A DNA stretch of 64,000 nt from Heloderma charlesbogerti (GCA_026122225.1 JANEZZ010000734.1:620001-684000), one strand, 5' to 3'. Numbered from the stretch's first letter, positions 20,621 to 33,593 are shown. Numbers and translations are program-made. The notes: a model not told the origin generated them from the sequence alone.

Positions 20621-23501
20621 ATCTCTGAGAGCCTGACATACTTGGCACACCACGAATGTTTGATAATAGAATGGCTAGTGAGTGTGCTCTCATCAAAGAA
20701 AATTGCAGTGTTGCAAGCAGGGAAGTCACCAAGCAATTTCAGTAGCAGACTTTAGGTTGGATATTGGAGTTCTGTCAATCTCTAATATTGCCCAAAGTTA
20801 TGGCAACCTTACCAGAACTTCAGGGCACACATTACGTTGTGTGTTGATCACTCAGCTAAACTCACTTCTCCAGTCCACACGTGCAATTTTATTGATAACA
20901 CAACTTGAAAAGCCAGGAACTAGTAATTTCAGAGGAACAAATATGTAGCTGTAGAAGGACTAATGGAAGGATGAACCAGAGTTGGCATGGAGGGGGTGAA
21001 AAGACAATGCAAGGCCAAGTTTCCAGGCTGCAGCTTAGGGTCAAACTGCACGCTATTTCAAAGACATAGCTAGCAATTATGACTTTACATTTTCTTTCTT
21101 TTCTAGTTGTGGAGATCTGGAAAATGACATGGACTGGAAGTTCAACTAGCACAGAATGTCAGAGCTCATTCCTCAACCCCACCCATCCGTGCCTAGTTTA
21201 TCGCACCCAACGAACTCCCAGATGTACCCAGTTCTCTAGGATGTAGCAGCTACACCTACTGAAATTCCCTCTTCTACACAACCGTTAAAGGTGCAGGGGG
21301 GCTGTCCTCTTTTGCATCTGCCTTCCCTCATTCTTTCACTGGCACATGCAATCTGTACAGATATCAAAGCCTTAAAGATTCAACAATTAGAGTGAAAACA
21401 TTACCTTAAATCAAGATTCCCCTCCTGGTCTCCCACCTACTTCTATTACCCAAAGAGAAGCAATATGGTGTCCTTGGATCCCATCCAGAAATTTGGTTTG
21501 CTCTGCACTAGTATATAATTTAAAAGCAAGAGAGAAAGTGCAGAGGCAAAACAAGATGATACATAGCATATTTATGGATTTGTAACGTAATGCAGTGAAA
21601 TGCCCGTTTCCTTCAAAACAAGTCAATGTGCCAGCACTTTGCAGTTGTTATGTCAGTGGCATGGGAAATGGGGAACTACCTAGTTCATGAAAGAGAACAG
21701 GCAAAATAATTGGTCAATAACTGCTGTAGTTAAGGTTGAATGCTGCCAGCTGCTCTGAATATTCAATGGAGACAGATAGCAAGAGAGGGAGGACAAGGGA
21801 TTGTTCCTTTTTCCTTCTCCTACTACCCCAGGTCTTGCCTGAGGTGAGAAGATGTGCGTTTCCCAAAACCACGCAGAAGGGAAGCAATACGAAGCATGAG
21901 TCACTTGAGTTTCCTTTCCCACAACATCTTTTGAATGCTCAAAGCAGTAAATAAACACACGCATAATCACCCCTTGATAATGTCAACATCAAGTGATTAC
22001 TTGCATGTATGAAGCAGTCATCTGAATTCAAACACCATAGAACTTTCATATTGCCTCATGTCACCCCAAACATGACATCTTTCAACAGAGCTGATTCGAG
22101 AGTTCGGTGGCGAGTCAAGTGGCATTCTTAAGTGAAGGCTTATAATTCAGTGGCAGTGCATGCTGTTCATGCACAAATTCAATCTGCATTGTACAGATAT
22201 TAAAACCTAGGAGAAATGAGTTTTTGTTTTTCCTTCCTTCTCTCAAGAGGCTTCGGTTTAGCAGCAAGAGTGAAGACAAAATGAAAGCATTTTATTCCTA
22301 AGTATGCCGAGAAAGTTCACAATTAAGCATCAAGTGTTATCCTAAGTGCAGATTCACACAGTACTCTCCTTATAAGAGCATGCTGCACCTTCAGACCGAC
22401 CCAAGCGGCTTCAGGCTGGGGCGTCTTTGTGGCCATCTTGGGTAGGGGCGAGGCACACAGGGGTGGCACTCTCTGCCCACACACTTCATCCCGACACTGG
22501 TGGGGGCAGAGCCAAGGTGAGCTATTTAAGTCCACTCTGCCCCAAGCAACTTCTCACTTGCCACTAGCTCAGCACCCAGACATCCCACCGCAAGCTTTCA
22601 GTGTAAGGTTAGCTGGTTGCTTTGGGCAAAGCAGGAAGTTTTGGCTGTTGTCCTGATTCTCACAGGGCGATGGATTTGTGGCCACTCTACACTGTCCACC
22701 AGGGGAGGGGGTGTCTAAATATTTCAAGCAAGTTATTTGGTTCCAAGGGCAGGTCAGTGTGGGTCCAGCTCTTCCCTAGTGGAGACCATTACCCATGAGG
22801 AGCGGAACATAAGCAGTGTGCCCTTCTTCTTTCTACCCATAAACTATTTTACCTAGGGTATAAGCGATTTCTGTGAATAATCTGTGAGTCTTACAAAAAG
22901 AACATTATTGTCATACTGACCTTTCCAGGAAGCTGAAGCCATCTAAATTCTCCCAGAAAAGCAAATGGGGACCCTTTCCATAAGTATATATAACCAAAGT
23001 TCCTGTAAACATCTGATGGAGCCACTTCAATTTAGTACCACACTCAGTGAATTAGTCCTTTGCCTCATTTTTCTAACTCAAAGGTCTCTCCACTCATACT
23101 GAAACCGCACGCATCATGTTTAACTGCTTTCATGATTAGTTAATCATTAATAGGCTTTCCATCATAGCCTTCCTTTGGCTCAGTATGTGGCTCCCATTTA
23201 TTTAAAGAAATCGGTTGTCATTTGTTACAATAAATACCATTAATTTTTACAGATTGACTTTCATTCTAATGAAACATACACTCAACAGTAATCAATCTAC
23301 AGTAATTGGGGCCAAACACAGAGTAGATTTTTCATATTAAGAAGACCATCTCTAAAATAAACACATACAACGTACCTTTATTATATCAAACAAAGTTCTG
23401 GGTCTCATGCTAGAAATGGAGGTCTAATTAATCCAAGGTTTGAGTTTTCTTAAAATAAATGTCATACTTAGAGTGGGGGGGAAGCTGTCATGGTGGGCAA
23501 T
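20621..23501. other. Unique-looking non-coding DNA
   Basis: About 2.9 kb without recognised elements. A GC-rich patch at 22385-22560 has short open frames on both strands without family resemblance. The rest is AT-rich. Confidence 0.4.
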
Positions 23502-23645
23502 GCATAAGAAAAGCTGGATCAGACCAAATCCAGTTTTGCATCTCACAGTGGCCAACCAGATGATATGGGAAGCCCACAAGCAGGACATGAGTGCAATAGC
23601 ACCCTCCCACTCATGTCGCCTTGCAACTGGTAATCAGAGACATGT
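23502..23645 (-). mobile_element. CR1 LINE 3' UTR fragment
   Basis: cataagaaaagctggatcagacc ... agtggccaaccagatg ... cccacaagcaggacatgagtgcaatagcaccctccc is the antisense CR1 3' UTR, a shorter version of 26571-27035. Confidence 0.75.
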
Positions 23646-25995
23646 TCATGTTTAATTAAGCAAATCTGCCATTTTAGCGTCCTTGGTTGCTGTATGTTTT
23701 CAAAAATTTACATACAGCAAACTAGATATTACAGGATGCGTAATGTTTGTAATAGTTATCTGCCTTTTTTCTTTAAAAAAAATGAAAAGTAGCTGTAAGA
23801 GCTGGCAACATAGATTGGAGGTGTCATGGTTCCCCTTATGACCTGGACCCCCTGAGCAACTCCTTAAGGATCTCTTGCCCCCTTTAGAGTCTCACCTTCC
23901 TTCTTTTACCTTCCCCTTTCTGGTAATGTGGGGTTTAGGCTGTAGATGTGGGGTAACTGACATTCTAGACACAGGGTTTAACCACAACAGTTTACTAGTA
24001 AATAAAAAAAAGCAATCACAACTAAAGGTATTTACACAATATAGCTGAGTGATACAAAAGGCCTTAAAAGAAAATAAAAGTCGCAAAACGCAAGTTCCTT
24101 TACCTTAGCTGTCCTTAGACCGCTCTAGGCTGCTCCTTCCTGCTCTGGTCTTCTGACTCTGCCCTCCCTGGCTCTCTCATTCACTTTATATAGCATCCTC
24201 CCTCAAAATCAAAAGTACTGTTCAACCCTGAATATATGATACTTAACTGGGGAATTGAAACAGAAACTTAACCGGAGAAATGAAACTACTCTTCGTAGGG
24301 ATATCCCCTCCCAACAAAAACTCCAAGCCTCTAAGCGTGACCTCTTTTCCTTTGACCTCTGGAGGCCTCAAACCTTCACAGGAGGAAAGGTGGAAGAAGT
24401 TTTTAACCTTTTCCCCCTAGTCTGTTTTCCCAGTCAAAAATCTGTCTCCCTCAAGCTTCTTTTCTACCAATGGAGGAAAATAGAATATTATTGTGTACAC
24501 GCCCTCTCTTTCTCTCTCTCTCTTTTGTACAGGTCCACCAGACAACACACTGCACAGAGATAAAAGTTTACAACAGACAAGTAAACCAGCAGATTAATGG
24601 GTACATTTCATTGCATATTGGAATTCACATTATAGTTATGTACAGCTTGATATGCACTTACTTTTGTATCGTTTTCTTCCCTTTCCCCTGTATTGCATTG
24701 TTTCAATAAAAAATACTGCTGTTGCTGACATGATCACTTATCCAAGGATTAAAGAGAAGTTTCACTTTACAATGCAATATGTTCTGAAGTGAACTAAAGG
24801 GTTATTACTCTAAAATGACTGATCTGTGTAAACGAGTTCTGGGAGTGGATCTACTTGAACTGAATACAGCAATGAACTCAAATAAGCATGCAGGTAAAGC
24901 TTCACAATGTTTCACCAAGCTTTTCACGAAAGGGAAATTTCTGTAGAAATTAGGGTTGCCAGTTTTTTTTTAATTTCAAAGGTTACAGTATTTGGATAGG
25001 GCCAGGGGTGCAGGAGGCAATTCGGGGAGCAGGGCCTGACAGACTATTAGTAAACTGAATCACATGAGCCCTATTCAGGCATTCTGTACCTGAATAAAGC
25101 AGCTCAAAACAAACCCACAAGGTGGAAGAGACCTAACAGAACTGCATTAGACCAATAACATAATTTTATACAGTGTTTATAAATAAAGCACTTGATGGCA
25201 AACATCAAATTATAAAGGGAATGAATATCATGAATGCATAAAAATTGGCCACAAAACCATGGGGAAAGGGAGGGAATCCCATTTTAGTTCTCCCCAAATC
25301 AAATTTATAGGCAACAACTACAACTCCCCAAAACCTATCCTTCTGACATTTTTCGCATTTCTTCCCTAGGAGGCACCTCTTTGATGTATGTTTTCAAAAA
25401 TTCCCTCCCCGAAAAGCTACAGAGGGGCTATGCTAATCCTTTTTTAAAAAACCCCGAACTGTAAAGCTGCTTTTGCTTAAAACCCCTGGATCTATCTGCC
25501 TGGCAGATTTCTTTTCTTCCTTCAGAAAGGGCTACTGTGCCTGCAACTGTAAAAAAAAAAGGGGGGGGAGGAGTTTGTTGGTTTCCTAATGATAGTCACC
25601 TCCCAATAAGAGGCACAAAGGTTTGGATTTCCTGAAGCAAAGTTCTGATTCAGACCCAGGTAAAATTGGGCAATCTCTGAAGCAGTCTGAGGCCTATTAA
25701 TTGGGCTGTTTTCTAAATTGACTAAGCAGGATCTGAACCAAATCTTGAAGTGGGGTCCAAACCCCTACCAGGAAAATAGGTTCATGAACAATAGCTGCCA
25801 TTGCCAAATTATTCCATTGCTCTGCAACTGCCAACACTACCTTCCTTAGTTCAACAGCTGCAGGAGGTTGACCACAACAACCTGACTCTTCAGTGTGCAT
25901 GTGTGGGTTACCCAGCAAGCATGTGCACTAACTGAAAACTATTATACTGATGTGTATTCACAAAGTGTGGACAACCAGAGCAAAATTCTGGCTTT
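23646..25995. other. Unique-looking non-coding DNA
   Basis: About 2.3 kb. At 23823-24730 there is a stretch with a TATA-like ctttatatag and TGTCA...TGACA at its edges, but no matching flanks, so an LTR call is not supported. Short CT run at 24503-24522. Confidence 0.35.
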
Positions 25996-26018
25996 CACAC
26001 ACACACACACACACACAC
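25996..26018. repeat. (CA)n microsatellite
   Basis: Eleven to twelve CA units. Confidence 0.95.
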
Positions 26019-26429
26019 CTTGGTAGGAATATAATGTGTTCCAGCTGTCCTTGTCCTGTTCCTCAGTGTGACCTTGCTGCAGAAACTGAAAAAAAAAAAA
26101 TCAGCAAGACCCTACTTCTCTATGATGAATGTATTTGTTTTTAAATTGGATAGCAGACCTCTGAGCCAAATAATCAGCTGATGTAATGTGATGCTGTCCA
26201 CTGAAATCATTCTTCAAACTGCTACTTGTCACAGAACCTAAGCCATGTCAAACTTCAAGTGCAGTTGTTATTTTACTGAACAGTGATTTTGATCTTCAAC
26301 GTTTCTTCTATGGTACTTAAACTGTTGCTATGTACATTTAGTGTTCAGGGCCAGCTGGATGGCCATTGCGGAAACAAGAGTCAGGAATAGAGGCACTCTG
26401 GTGATCTCCAGCAACGTTCTTATGTTCAT

Positions 26430-26510
26430 CATAGTATTATTATTTATTTTACTTATTTTAAAAATTTATAAACCATCCTTTATTCATAAGGGTGGTGCAG
26501 CCAATGCTAT
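26430..26510 (-). mobile_element. LINE 3' tail fragment
   Basis: attattatttattttacttattttaaaaatttataaaccatcctttatt ... gggtggtgcagc resembles the antisense L2-type tail seen elsewhere in the window. Confidence 0.4.
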
Positions 26511-26570
26511 AGAAAGATAACTACATTACATCGACCTGTCCCATATAACAAGGCAAACAAAAAGTACATC

Positions 26571-27035
26571 AGAACATAAGAAGAGCCCTGCTGGATCAGA
26601 CCAAGGGTCCATGTAGTCCAGCATTCTGTTCATATAGTGGCCAAACAGGTGCCCACAGGAAAACCACAAGCAGAACCTGAGTGCAACAGCAGCCTCCCTT
26701 TCATATTCCCCAGCAACTGCTGTATGTAGGCTCACTGCCTCTGATACTGGAGGTAGGTAGCATATAACCATCAGGGCTAGTAGCCACTGATAGCCTTGTC
26801 CTCCAGGAATTTGTCTAACCTCCCTTTTAAAGCCATCCAAATTGGTGGCCATCACTACTTCCTGTGGAAGTGAATTCAGTAATTTAACTATGTGCTGCAT
26901 AAAGACGTCCTTCCTTGTATCTGTCCTGAATTTCCCACCAATCAGCTTGATGGGATGAGCCCGGCTTTGAGTATTATGACAGAGGGAGAAAAATGTATCC
27001 CTATCCACATTCTCCATACCATACATAATTTGGGT
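26571..27035 (-). mobile_element. CR1 LINE 3' end
   Basis: An antisense CR1 3' end of about 465 bp. Reading the minus strand gives the ORF2 C-terminus (RAHPIKLIGGKFRTDTRKDVFM, VKLLNSLPQEVV, DGFKREVRQIPGG) followed by 3' UTR down to the 'agcagggctcttcttatgttct' terminus. The minus frame 26526-27026 is open for 166 codons because UTR and coding parts happen to be joined without a stop. Only the last third of that domain is present, so it has no enzymatic core. Confidence 0.85.
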
Positions 27036-27484
27036 TAAATTGGGATCTACCGGTAGATTTCCAGGTGATTTGCAGTAATATATCTAGTGACAATAAAGTC
27101 CCCCTTTCCCCTCCTAAATTAAACTGCTGAAATCAAAAAAGCTTGGGGGGATTTTATGTGAAAGGATCTGTGTGTGAACTCCTGTTCTGGTAATGAAAAC
27201 AGATTCCTGGGCTGAGCATGTGCTCAGAGGCACCTTGTTCTGCAATTCAGTGGCCACCTTTGTGCGCCACTGTTTTGCAGAGATATCTCCTTCAGTTGGT
27301 GGACCTTGGGGTTCTAGTGAAAAACAAAGTAGATCCCATAATCTTAAAGTCTGCCCACCCCTGCTGTATAAGAAGTACGATGACTGAACTAGAAGGAAAT
27401 TAAGGCCTTTCTGACATTATTACTGTCGTTAATTCCTGCTAAATGTGAAAATACTTTTTATTCTATTTTTTAACTTTATAAATG
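27036..27484. other. Non-coding stretch, no gene seen
   Basis: No recognised element. Confidence 0.35.
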
Positions 27485-27495
27485 AAATAAACAAT

Positions 27496-27679
27496 TTTGT
27501 TGTTGTTGTTCAGTCGTTCAGTCATGTCCGACTCTTCGTGACCCCATGGACCATAGCACACCAGGCCTTCCTGTCCTGCGCTCTCTCCCGGAGCGTGCTC
27601 AAGTCCATATTCATTGCATCGGTGATGCTATCTAGCCATCTCATCCTCTGCCATCCCCTTCTCCTTTTGCCTTCAGTCA
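27496..27679 (-). mobile_element. Bov-B (RTE) 3' end fragment
   Basis: Antisense copy of the last ~180 bp of Bov-B (cagtcatgtccgactcttcg ... cttctccttttgccttcagtc), flanked by a perfect 11-bp duplication aaataaacaat (27485-27495 and 27680-27690). It covers the final codons (RRRGWQRMRWLDSITDAMN) and 3' UTR, with no function. Confidence 0.9.
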
Positions 27680-27690
27680 AAATAAACAAT

Positions 27691-28290
27691 ACCAACAACC
27701 TAATCAATAACTACAATTTCCCAACAATACAGTATTCTTAAGAGGACACAGCAATAACGGAAAAGAAAGAGAAAACAGAAGAAGGAGAAGGAAGAAAAAA
27801 AACACATGAACAAATATAAAGGATTATTTAAAGAAATTAAATTTAAACTCCATTACACAGAAACTTCAAATCCCATTCTGCTTAAAAATTATACCTATAA
27901 CATTGGCATTATATTATTATTACAATTCAGTACAGCATAAATAATCAACCTAACATTTCAATATCATATCATCAGTCTTATAGCAAGGAAGCAGGCCTAC
28001 AATCCATTTCCAGTAACCATATATTGCCCTTCAGCTAACATAGAGTAATAAAGCTTAACAATTTAACCAGCCAAAGATCTTACTAACCAGTAATAATGGT
28101 AATAATAATTTAAAAAGGAGATTTAAAAGGATACATAATAATAACAACAAATCACTAATACATTTTATAATGTTGTATAATAATAAAGCTTAAAATCAAC
28201 CCCACAACAATCACTAATATATTTTGTACTAGATGAGTGTATACGTTGTACAGTATATCATGAAGGATAATTCCTGCTAAATGTAATACA
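27691..28290. other. AT-rich non-coding stretch
   Basis: Very AT-rich with purine-rich blocks (agaaaagaaagagaaaacagaagaagg near 27755-27800) and many ATAATAATAA phrases. It resembles a simple-repeat-rich region; no gene. Confidence 0.5.
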
Positions 28291-28293
28291 TTT

Positions 28294-28420
28294 AGGGAGC
28301 AATCCTATTCAGATAGGCGGCCACCTCCAAACTCGGAGGCGACCGCCTACCCAATGCAGGGCAGGAGAGCTCAGAGGGGATGGTTCCCTCTGCTCTCCTC
28401 CTGCCCTGCATTTTCGGCTA
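28294..28420. repeat. Interspersed repeat, copy 2
   Basis: Pairs with 9061-9300 (see there). The right part has its own inverted repeat, gggcaggagagc ... gctctcctcctgccc. Confidence 0.55.
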
Positions 28421-29043
28421 GACAGGGGAACCTTCTTCAAGGTGCACTGCAGGGATACATAGTGAAATTGTTCTCTGAAAGTATAGGCTGCTCTTGCTTC
28501 ACGTCTGTGCTAAAAGGCCTGGGAGAAAGCAATTAATGTCCCTTTAGTAGGCATTGCATCTAGTCCAGAGATATTGGACTCCACCCTGAAGTCTCTTTGG
28601 CTTAATTCAAAGTACATTCATTCAAGTATGTTCTAAAGCACCAAACCACATTGATGGGCATTTTGCTGAATATTTTTTTTCATTTCCAGAAGGTAGAAGC
28701 ACTGCTTCACTTAATTCTTTTGAAAAGAACTGAATTAATCAAGAAATCCTAGTTGGGAGTGGTTATTATGTTCTATGGTTATTGCAGCTCTGACAGTGGA
28801 AAAGATTCTGTATTCACATTAGTAAAACTGTTATGACAATCTAGGAGAAAATTTTAATCTAGTTTAAATGAATGCTGCAAATTTCATGGAGAGAGGATTT
28901 CACCCAGAATTATTAGTTGTGTGACATATTACCTAGGAAGTCATTGCTTCCTGAGCTGGCTTGCACTAATTATTGTTGATTGTTTCTGGCAGAATCTATG
29001 TTTGTTTGTTTGTTTGTTTACAGTGGTACAAGGAGGGCTAGAA
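28421..29043. other. Non-coding stretch, no gene seen
   Basis: Nothing recognised apart from a short (GTTT)n run near 29000. Confidence 0.35.
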
Positions 29044-29051
29044 CTTGGGAC

Positions 29052-29271
29052 CGCTGGAGGCTGGTGGCTCTGATGTCAGTAGGGCAGTGAATCCACTCTG
29101 TATTTCAGTCAAGACAGGTCAGAACTCTAAAGCATCTATCCAAGGTGCTGAACCCTAGCCCCAAAATAGGTTCAGCACTTTAGATAGCTCCTTTAGAGTT
29201 CTGACTGGTTCCGACTGAAACCCAGAGCGGATTTACCACCCCACTGACATCAGAGTCACCAGCCTCCACCA
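29052..29271. mobile_element. hAT-like MITE, 'gtggaggctggtggc' family, copy 1
   Basis: Long inverted arms: ctggaggctggtggctctgatgtcag on the left faces ctgacatcagagtcaccagcctccacc on the right; tcagaactctaaagca faces ctttagagttctga further in. Flanks cttgggac (29044-29051) and cttggtgc (29272-29279) match at 6 of 8. Same family as 39346-39532. Confidence 0.75.
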
Positions 29272-29279
29272 CTTGGTGC

Positions 29280-30339
29280 CATTGTCCTGGGTCCTGCAGC
29301 CTAGCCCACCCCCCTCCACCAAAGGACCATCCAGAGAACAGCAAGTGATGAGGGCATCAGGGAAGTAGAAGCAAATTCCATTTTATTCCTGTAGTCAAGA
29401 TGGTGCTATGATTGAAGTATGTTTAAAATGCAAAACTGCACATGCTCAGGGCTTGTTTTCTGTTTCTGTTTTTTTTTTTTAATGAGGTTGGCAAATAGTT
29501 TTGTTGTTCTTGTTCTAACATATCAGGAATGTAGAAACAGTTGTAAAGCATGGAATGGCAGCTGGGAAGGCTAGAAGAGAAAACTTAGCTGTGTGCTTCA
29601 CAACTGAAGTGGATACATGTGACATCTAAAGAGAGGGACCATAAGATAATTACAGGGTCGAAAATCACCTAGCTGTTTGGTTGTAAGCTGTTTATTTTTT
29701 TTACATTTATATATCATTCCTACCAACAGCGAGGCTTATGGAATGGTTAGAGAAAAATGCAATGAGAGACATAAAGGTAAATAATGAGGTCGAAGAATAA
29801 AAATATAAAGACTCTAGCTAAAAACCTGATCCAATTAAAAGCTCATTGAGATTCAAAGGCTTTCCTCTCCTGCCTGAAAGCCAGTAAGGCCAGATCTACA
29901 CCTTGTGTCATATCATTACGATCCCATCATGGTAACGCAATATCCCTCTTGCGCATTTATACCTCATAGGACACACAATGACATTTGTTGAGGTATATTG
30001 GATGATGTGGAATAAAAAGCAGGACATAACGCTACAATAGTGGTATATCGAACATATAATGTGCCCCAACAGTTATCAGTGCACTTCAATACTGCTATAA
30101 AGCAGTAGTGTAGCTCTAGCCTAAGAAGGGTGGCCAGTGGCGTAGGTCATTTTAGACACTGGATTAAATGGTCTTACAGGGGCCTTCTTCTTCAGATAAT
30201 AATGTGCATTACTTCACTTACTTCAGAATGTGGGAAGCCAGACCTGCTGTATTTAGGGGTCATCCCAAATAAGGCCCTGGGTTTTTGCCCCAAAGTCCTG
30301 CCAATACAGCACTACTGGGCATTCCAAGTGATTCTCCAT
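29280..30339. other. Non-coding stretch, no gene seen
   Basis: Nothing recognised; weak LINE-tail-like phrase (ttacatttatatatcattcctacc) at 29695. Confidence 0.35.
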
Positions 30340-30637
30340 GGCAGTGCTAGCTCCAGGCTTTTGAGGGCCCTTGGAAAAGACACTCTCAATGGGCCCCCTC
30401 CCTCAGTGAGTCTACTTTCTCAATGCTATTGTCACCAGCTGGCATTATTCCAGCTGGTATTTTAAATATCTGCATTGCTGCTGGGTTTTATTCTGGTTGT
30501 ACTGCTATATTGTAGTTTTAAGCTTTTTATATTTTATATTGTTTTTATGCTGCACTCTGTAGTTTTAATTTTTGTGAACCACCCAGAGAGCTTCGGCTAT
30601 TGGGCGGCATAGAAATGAAATAAATAAATAAACAAAC
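30340..30637 (+). mobile_element. L2 LINE 3' UTR fragment
   Basis: Ends with gaaccacccagagagcttcggctattgggcggcatagaaatgaaataaataaata, a typical L2 3' terminus; the same end occurs antisense at 41991-42098 and 59456-59545. Upstream is AT-rich UTR. No coding part survives. Confidence 0.75.
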
Positions 30638-30640
30638 ACT

Positions 30641-31665
30641 CCTCCTCCTCTTTCTCTTCATTGCTACCATTTGATCGCTTGACAGGCAGAGGGCAAGCAG
30701 GCAGTGGCATCTCCTACTCTTCCTTCTTGCCACCACCGTTGTCTGGGCCAGAGCGAGAGGCAGGTGAACAAGCAGGTTGCAACGGTGAAGAGGGGGAGCA
30801 ACTCCAGGGGGCTTTGGGCAGTGGGTCCCTGCTGGGGTGTGGGCCCTTGGCAGGTGCCGGACCCTCCCCAGCAGGGACTTCCATAGCTGGGGCACCTACA
30901 GAGCCACTACAGACCTTTGCAGATGAGCCCACTTATAGTTTGCTAAGAAAAGAAGAATGTATATTTTAAAATAAAAATTGTACATCATAATACAATTATT
31001 ACCATCAAAAGAAAACTACCAAAAAACAACAACACCCCACACCAGGAGAGAACACAGATGAAGGAATATTCCCAGGGGAAACAGTACTCATTGTTTTAAA
31101 CACAGAGTTCAACTAAGGTTATTCTTTACCAGCTTTTGTTACAATCCTGGAATGTTCTGAGCAAAATGAGACCAACATTAAGTTTCATATTGAATTTGTG
31201 GTTGTAATTAGATTGTTTTGGGTCTCATTCCAACCTCTTGCTCAGACCAGAAGGCAGTGAACTTGCAGGGATCAAATCTGAAAGAACATGTCTGAACAAA
31301 TCTCTCCAAGCTCTGAAGCTGTTGGATGTTTCACAGCTCCAATGTTAAGTGGCCTTGTAACTTGCCAGAGAACTAGTTTATAGTCCTTAAAGGGCCTATA
31401 AAAACACATAAGGTCAAGACTGGGCTTCATAGTTTGTCAGGTAGTAGCAACATGCTCTGGAGACCTTTCAAAGGTCAGCAACAGAAGAAATAACAGTGAA
31501 GAGGTGCAAGGCCATAGGTGTCATCCATCCTTCTAGTGACAGCTCCTTCGCTTCTAGGTTGATGTTTCCTCACATGATTGGCAGGTTTGCTCAACAAGCA
31601 TCACATAAGTCTTTGCATTTCCTCTAAATTTCACCATCTGCTACATTCTTCTGCAACCATTTCCC
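30641..31665. other. Non-coding stretch with a GC-rich patch
   Basis: 30660-30930 is GC-rich and open in several frames on both strands, which is what GC-rich DNA does by chance. No recognised protein and no repeat assignment. The rest is unique-looking. Confidence 0.4.
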
Positions 31666-31787
31666 CAGATCAATCTTCCCCAACTTGGGGGAAGGACGAC
31701 AACTCCCAGCATTCCTGCCCATGGGCCATGCTGGCTAGGGCTGATGGAAGCCAAAACATCTGGGGGGAACCAGGTTGGGGGTGGCTG
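31666..31787. mobile_element. Small hAT-like MITE
   Basis: caatcttccccaacttggg ... cgacaactcccagcattcc ... gggctgatggaag ... aaaacatctgggg ... accaggttgggggtggctg, an imperfect palindrome of the 35964-36086 family. Flanking octamers do not match. Confidence 0.65.
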
Positions 31788-32034
31788 CTCCAGTTTATTA
31801 CCCTTTTCTTTCTCTGCTGAAGGCAACAGTGTGTTGCTGAATGTGTGTATTTGTACTCCTGATGGTACACTGCTCATATTAGTAAACTACTTGTGTGAGT
31901 ACATTTTCTCTGAGGAACAGCGAACTATAGTAATGCTTTGATTAACCAGCACTCCTGGAGAGAGGATGAAAAGATGGCAATGATAAGTTTGCAATATAGT
32001 GGGGTGAATTAGTTGTAGTGGTCTTGGTACTTAG
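31788..32034. other. Non-coding stretch
   Basis: Nothing recognised. Confidence 0.3.
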
Positions 32035-32115
32035 AGAGGCACAAAAGAGAACTGGAAGGCCCCTCATAGGCTATCTAGTCCAATCCTTGGTCAGACGCAG
32101 GAATCCTATCTAAGG
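32035..32115 (-). mobile_element. CR1 LINE 3' end fragment
   Basis: aactggaaggcccctcataggctatctagtccaatcc ... gcaggaatcc is the antisense 3' end of the 'ggaagggacct...tctagtccaacccc' CR1 subfamily. Confidence 0.65.
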
Positions 32116-32488
32116 TCACCCACAGTAAAGGGTTATGAATGGGGACTCAGTTGAAAATGTGGTGTATCCCCAGCCCCTAACAGGAATATTCTGTAGAGTT
32201 GCCTTGTAGCACTTTATGTAGCTTCCTTAAGCAAGACGTTTCAGGAAGAGGGTGAGGGCAGAAAAGGTCATTTTTTTCTTACCCACCATCTAAAACCTCC
32301 CCACACTGTGCTACGTAGAAGGACGGAGTGGGCAGAAGGTAGGTTGGGAGATCTCTGGTTGATTTTCAGTAGATCAGCAAGGATTTCTAACTCCCACTTG
32401 TCTAACAATAGCAACATATAAAAACCTCGCCGTCTTCCACCCTAAATTAGATTGTTGGAAAAGAATGCTTGGGGGGAAACCAGGAATT

Positions 32489-32490
<2 letters not shown>

Positions 32491-32524
<34 letters not shown>
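32491..32524. repeat. (TG)n microsatellite
   Basis: Seventeen TG units. Confidence 0.95.
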
Positions 32525-32526
<2 letters not shown>

Positions 32527-32779
32527 AAAGGACTTGTGAGGTTGGTTCTGGTACCAACCAGGAATGTTCAGTATTTGTGGGAAGAATGTCTTTCCCTCTG
32601 TGTCTAGTATAGATAAAGGGATGTGATCTTAACAGGTTGTCCAGTCATTCCTCCTGCCTCAGGAATGACCATTGACTCCCACTGCAGCATGATCTGGTTT
32701 GAATAATCATAAACTCTAACTCATATTATAAGGGACTAACCAGTAAGAAATGCTCAAGAACTGAGGATCTTTTTTGGTT

Positions 32780-33420
32780 CTTTACAGAAAGCCAAGCCTA
32801 CAATAGCTGTTTATAAAAGTCTTTTAGAATGCATTAAAGTAGATGTTCAGAATGTCAGAGAGAAATGGAATAAGGAGTTGGAATGTTCTATATAGTCTAA
32901 TCAATGGAAAGTTGCCTTAGCTTCCATATGTACTATTTAAAATTGAGACTGATTCAACTAAAATTGATGTTTCATGTATATTGGACAAGCCTTAACAGAG
33001 GCTTGTTAAAAAGAAGCTGGCTAGCTCTCCCAAATGCTGGTGACGTAATGAGGAGAATGCCTCATTGAGGCATATGATGCGGGCATGTCCTGTGGCTGTA
33101 GTGACTCCTGTTGGGTTGAAAGTAATTGCTTGTATACATTTTGTTCTTGAAAAATCTGTGATAATAGCAGATGCCCATGTGCTTTTAAATGACCTCCCTG
33201 TGATGTGGGGATTAATGCATGGACAGCAAAAGTAGATACTGAGCCCTCACAGTTGCAAAGAGACTTATACTTCAAGCATGGAAGGATAAACACCAACCAC
33301 CTATTATTCAATGGGCTGAAGATCTTACTGCTCTTGCTACATTTGAACATATCTCCCCCAGCCATCAATTTTGTATGGATGCTTATTTAGATATATGGAC
33401 TGCTTATATTAACATATATA
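32780..33420 (+). mobile_element. L1-like LINE ORF2 C-terminal fragment
   Basis: Translation in pieces gives an aromatic 'lyrwYwT'-like stretch (about 32960-32990), then SPKCW..NEENASLRHMMRACPV (33030-33100) followed by a hydrophobic block. This follows the order seen at the L1 ORF2 C-terminus (a tyrosine/tryptophan-rich segment, then a Cys/His segment, then 'W..C' and a hydrophobic region). Stops and frameshifts break it. The call rests on pattern recognition and is moderate. Confidence 0.5.
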
Positions 33421-33567
33421 TTTGAAATGAAAATGTTAAATCCTTTTTTCTGCTTCTTGTCTTTCTTTTCTTTGTGTATCAAGGGTGACAGAAATGATTC
33501 CTGTGTATGGATCTGTTTTGTGATATGGTATTTCTCTCTCTCCCCCACCCCCTTTTAGTTGCTTTTG

Positions 33568-33593
33568 TTGCTGCTGCTGCTGCTGCTGCTGTT
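33568..33593. repeat. (CTG)n trinucleotide repeat
   Basis: About seven CTG units after a TTG pair, giving an alanine run in one frame; not in a gene. Confidence 0.9.

Noticed and set aside
23823..24730. Possible LTR with TGTCA...TGACA edges and a TATA-like box
   Set aside because: Flanking pentamers (ggagg and tgatc) do not match, and 5-bp inverted ends at 900 bp spacing are weak evidence.
30661..30969. GC-rich frames on both strands as a possible exon
   Set aside because: Open in several frames at once, no splice-site-bounded frame preferred, no recognised motif.
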